Source of the DNA: VBAS01 sp964444975
Lineage (GTDB): Bacteria > Bacteroidota > Bacteroidia > Chitinophagales > Chitinophagaceae
Length of the DNA stretch: 6,835 nt
NCBI GenBank assembly: GCA_964444975.1
Contig: CAYUJD010000122.1
Coordinates: 1-6,835 of the forward strand
Reading direction: 5' to 3'
The notes beneath the pieces are model-generated. The model was not told the DNA's origin. It did no database searches and saw nothing but the letters and a program-made list of their open reading frames with translations. Positions 4,779-6,835 of the stretch are shown piece by piece. How positions within the stretch are numbered: position 1 is the first letter of the stretch; every line of letters begins with the position of its first letter. The translations under genes and the position numbers were made by a program.

Positions 4779-6835
4779 TTACTGCTTCACAAGTTTTAAA
4801 GTTTTTCGGTTATCGCCCTGGCGCACTTCCACAAGGTAGGCGCCCGCTTTCAGGTCTTCGCCGAAGCGGATGGGTGTGCTGCCATCGCCTCTTTCAATCA
4901 TCTTCACCTGCCGGCCCACCACATCGTACACCAGCACCTGCACTTTTTCATTGCTGGCTCCTTCCAGAACCAGCGTAAACTGGTGCCCGGTCGGGTTGGG
5001 GTAGGCTTTTACGCTGAAAGGAAGAACTTCGGGGGTGGATTCCATTTGTGCATTCTTAGCTGTAATGGTGTTATCTATCCTGGTATTGTTCGGGCAATTA
5101 ACTCCATTGTGTACAACAATATTTCCACCCATTAATATCATCTCAACTGTCTGAGTGCTTACCCAGTTGGAAGAGAACACAAGTGTGTTACCGTTCCAGA
5201 GTGTCACGCCAATCTTATCATTATTACCCGGCTCGCCATTGTCAGTAAGATGTAACTGAAGCGTCAATCCACCCAGAATCGCTACAGGAGCAATATTGGG
5301 ATTGGTAACATCCTGCAAATTAGCTTTACTGATGAAGATAGCTTTCTTCGAACAGGGATCCGTTGAATTGATTGACAAACTTGTCATCGAAGTTGACTTG
5401 ATCTGGTAAACATTTGTAGTTGTCCTGTAGATAATATTGACATTACCCTGCAGATTCTTCAGCGATTTATTCCATTTTACATTAAAGCCAAAGTTAAGTT
5501 TCAAATTCGGCGATGCAGGATACTGGCCATTGGAAGCTGTTGGTTTAATGTGACCACCCCCGGTGATGAACTCATTAATATTGCTCCTGCAAACATTAAG
5601 AGTTGCCTGTGCACTTCCAATGTAATTACCTTCGTCAGGATTCGGATCAGTGTTGCAATCAACTTTCACACCGATAGCATAACTTTGACCGCCTGATGAG
5701 GGAACAGGAACAACCCAGTTATAAGACACTACGCCTGCAGTTGTATCTGCCGGATTTACCAGCCCAGGTGTTAACCAGCCGGAAATGTCTGCATTGGTAT
5801 TAACATCATAAAATTTCACTCTCGCTTTTCTGATATCACCGGGATAAGGATCTGTTCCAGGATATACAGCCGTGTAATCTTTAACCGATGCACTTAAAAC
5901 AACGGTAGTGCTGCAGGTGCTTGTGTTACAATAAACACTTACAAATTCAGGACCTGTATATTCCACCACAGCATTTTCCTTCAAAATATCATAATCTTCA
6001 GTTGTGGTACTCGAACAATAAGGCCCATCCCCTGCATAGCTGGCTGTCACATCATAATCGCCAACATTCTGGTACATATGCATAGTTGTTTCTGCCACAC
6101 CCGATCCATTGGTTACTGCAGTTGTACATTGTGTGCCTATTGTGAATTTGATTGTCTTACCGCTTAACGGGTCACCGGTTGCCATATCGGTTAATACTGC
6201 TTTCAACGTTGTGTGATCTGAATATTGCTCGGTATTGTCACCAGTATAATCAATGCTTGTCTGACGTTTATTTACCGTTACCTGTGCATTGCAGGTATTG
6301 GTATTGCTGCAGGCGTCGGTTGCTGTCAGCTTCACTGTAAATACTTTGCTGCAGGTGGCAGTACCCACTTCTGCATCGGTGAATGTGTACTTATCAAGCG
6401 CTAAAGTAACCGGTTGTCCGCAATTATCACTTGAACCGTTATCTACATCTACCGCTGCAATAGTTACAGATCCGCCGGTTCCGAGGGTAACCGATATATT
6501 CTGGCACATTGCAGTTGGTGGTGTTTGATCACTGCCTATATTAGAATATGACTGATCGGTCAATTCATTACCGCAATTATCAACAACTTTGAAAGTATAG
6601 GTAACCGTCCATGCACAATCATTGCCGGTCACATTGGTTCCTGTAAGAATAGCCGTTACATCGTTGTCGCAATTATCGGAGTATCCCTGTTTTGCATCAG
6701 TTGCGTTGAATGGAGCGGCAGTTGCTGCATTGGCCAAGCATGCATTGGTGCCGGTTGTGCCTGCATAAGGTGTACCGGCTAACGTCGGCGCTGTATTGTC
6801 TTGTACTGTTATGGTCTGCACCTGGTCGACTGCCG
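4779..6835 (-). CDS. C-terminal part of large T9SS-secreted HYR/Ig-like surface protein
   Basis: The frame is open from the right window edge to TAA at 4779-4781, about 685 residues; the N-terminus lies outside. The GTG at 6821 is internal, since AVDQ precedes QTITVQDNTAPTL in frame, a typical HYR-repeat junction. Counting from that GTG: HYR-like units at about 1-98 and 99-185, with TAPTL/TPPTA openings, SDNC motifs and paired cysteines; a bacterial Ig-like domain at about 188-290 (LSGKTIKFTIG, GVAETTMHMYQNVGDYDVTA, SYAGDG); a second cysteine-bearing beta domain at about 290-411; a region at about 417-555 starting FITGGGHIKP that resembles post-COAP-1 domains (FGFNVKWNK, LQLHLTDNGEPGNNDKIGVTLWNG). 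The end (about 598-680), SVKAYPNPTGHQFTLVLEG to AGAYLVEVRQGDNRKTLKL, is a type A T9SS sorting domain, so the protein is exported and anchored or released at the cell surface. Adhesion or matrix binding is plausible, not shown. No catalytic domain is visible in this part. Confidence 0.93.
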   Translation of the reverse strand, partial: AVDQVQTITVQDNTAPTLAGTPYAGTTGTNACLANAATAAPFNATDAKQGYSDNCDNDVTAILTGTNVTGNDCAWTVTYTFKVVDNCGNELTDQSYSNIGSDQTPPTAMCQNISVTLGTGGSVTIAAVDVDNGSSDNCGQPVTLALDKYTFTDAEVGTATCSKVFTVKLTATDACSNTNTCNAQVTVNKRQTSIDYTGDNTEQYSDHTTLKAVLTDMATGDPLSGKTIKFTIGTQCTTAVTNGSGVAETTMHMYQNVGDYDVTASYAGDGPYCSSTTTEDYDILKENAVVEYTGPEFVSVYCNTSTCSTTVVLSASVKDYTAVYPGTDPYPGDIRKARVKFYDVNTNADISGWLTPGLVNPADTTAGVVSYNWVVPVPSSGGQSYAIGVKVDCNTDPNPDEGNYIGSAQATLNVCRSNINEFITGGGHIKPTASNGQYPASPNLKLNFGFNVKWNKSLKNLQGNVNIIYRTTTNVYQIKSTSMTSLSINSTDPCSKKAIFISKANLQDVTNPNIAPVAILGGLTLQLHLTDNGEPGNNDKIGVTLWNGNTLVFSSNWVSTQTVEMILMGGNIVVHNGVNCPNNTRIDNTITAKNAQMESTPEVLPFSVKAYPNPTGHQFTLVLEGASNEKVQVLVYDVVGRQVKMIERGDGSTPIRFGEDLKAGAYLVEVRQGDNRKTLKLVKQ

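Noticed and set aside
4637..4978. 113-codon plus-strand open frame
   Set aside because: It runs through the terminator and antisense to the T9SS sorting domain of a well-supported gene; no recognisable domain.

Overview
The window looks like a Bacteroidota chromosome, most likely a Chitinophagaceae-type relative. Supporting signs are a surface protein with a type IX secretion (T9SS) sorting domain, a lipoprotein start resembling head-GIN-domain proteins, the absence of clear Shine-Dalgarno sites, and intergenic DNA rich in short degenerate repeats. The rank below phylum is an inference from gene style.

Layout. At the left edge the first 35 codons of a probable GIN-domain lipoprotein run leftwards (1-106). 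A 370-bp divergent intergenic region follows. It holds two short 7-bp-periodic arrays, a foldable 74-nt element (303-376) and a perfect inverted repeat, and it leads into guaA (477-2120), which encodes glutamine-hydrolysing GMP synthase. guaA carries an in-frame insert of about 42 codons made largely of 7-bp-periodic repeat DNA. Next, on the same strand, is a secreted periplasmic-binding-protein-like gene (2198-3442) whose signal-peptide core is itself encoded by nine tandem heptamers.

From 3443 to 4778 lies an accessory-looking segment. Two copies of a 101-bp palindrome-bearing tandem repeat precede, and two and a fragment follow, a DUF559 (Vsr-like, PD-(D/E)XK nuclease fold) gene that is broken by one extra A in a short A run. 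The right third (4779 to the window end, minus strand) is the C-terminal part of a large cell-surface protein: HYR/Ig-like repeats, a region resembling post-COAP-1 domains, and a T9SS type A sorting domain. A strong rho-independent terminator for it lies at 4649-4685.

How the genes relate. guaA is purine housekeeping. The binding-protein gene may be co-transcribed with it, but no functional link is visible. The GIN lipoprotein and the T9SS protein are envelope or surface components. The most interesting material is the repeat DNA: heptamer arrays occur both between genes and inside two genes, and the 101-bp repeats bracket a nuclease-like gene in a way that suggests a decayed mobile or repeat-propagating unit.
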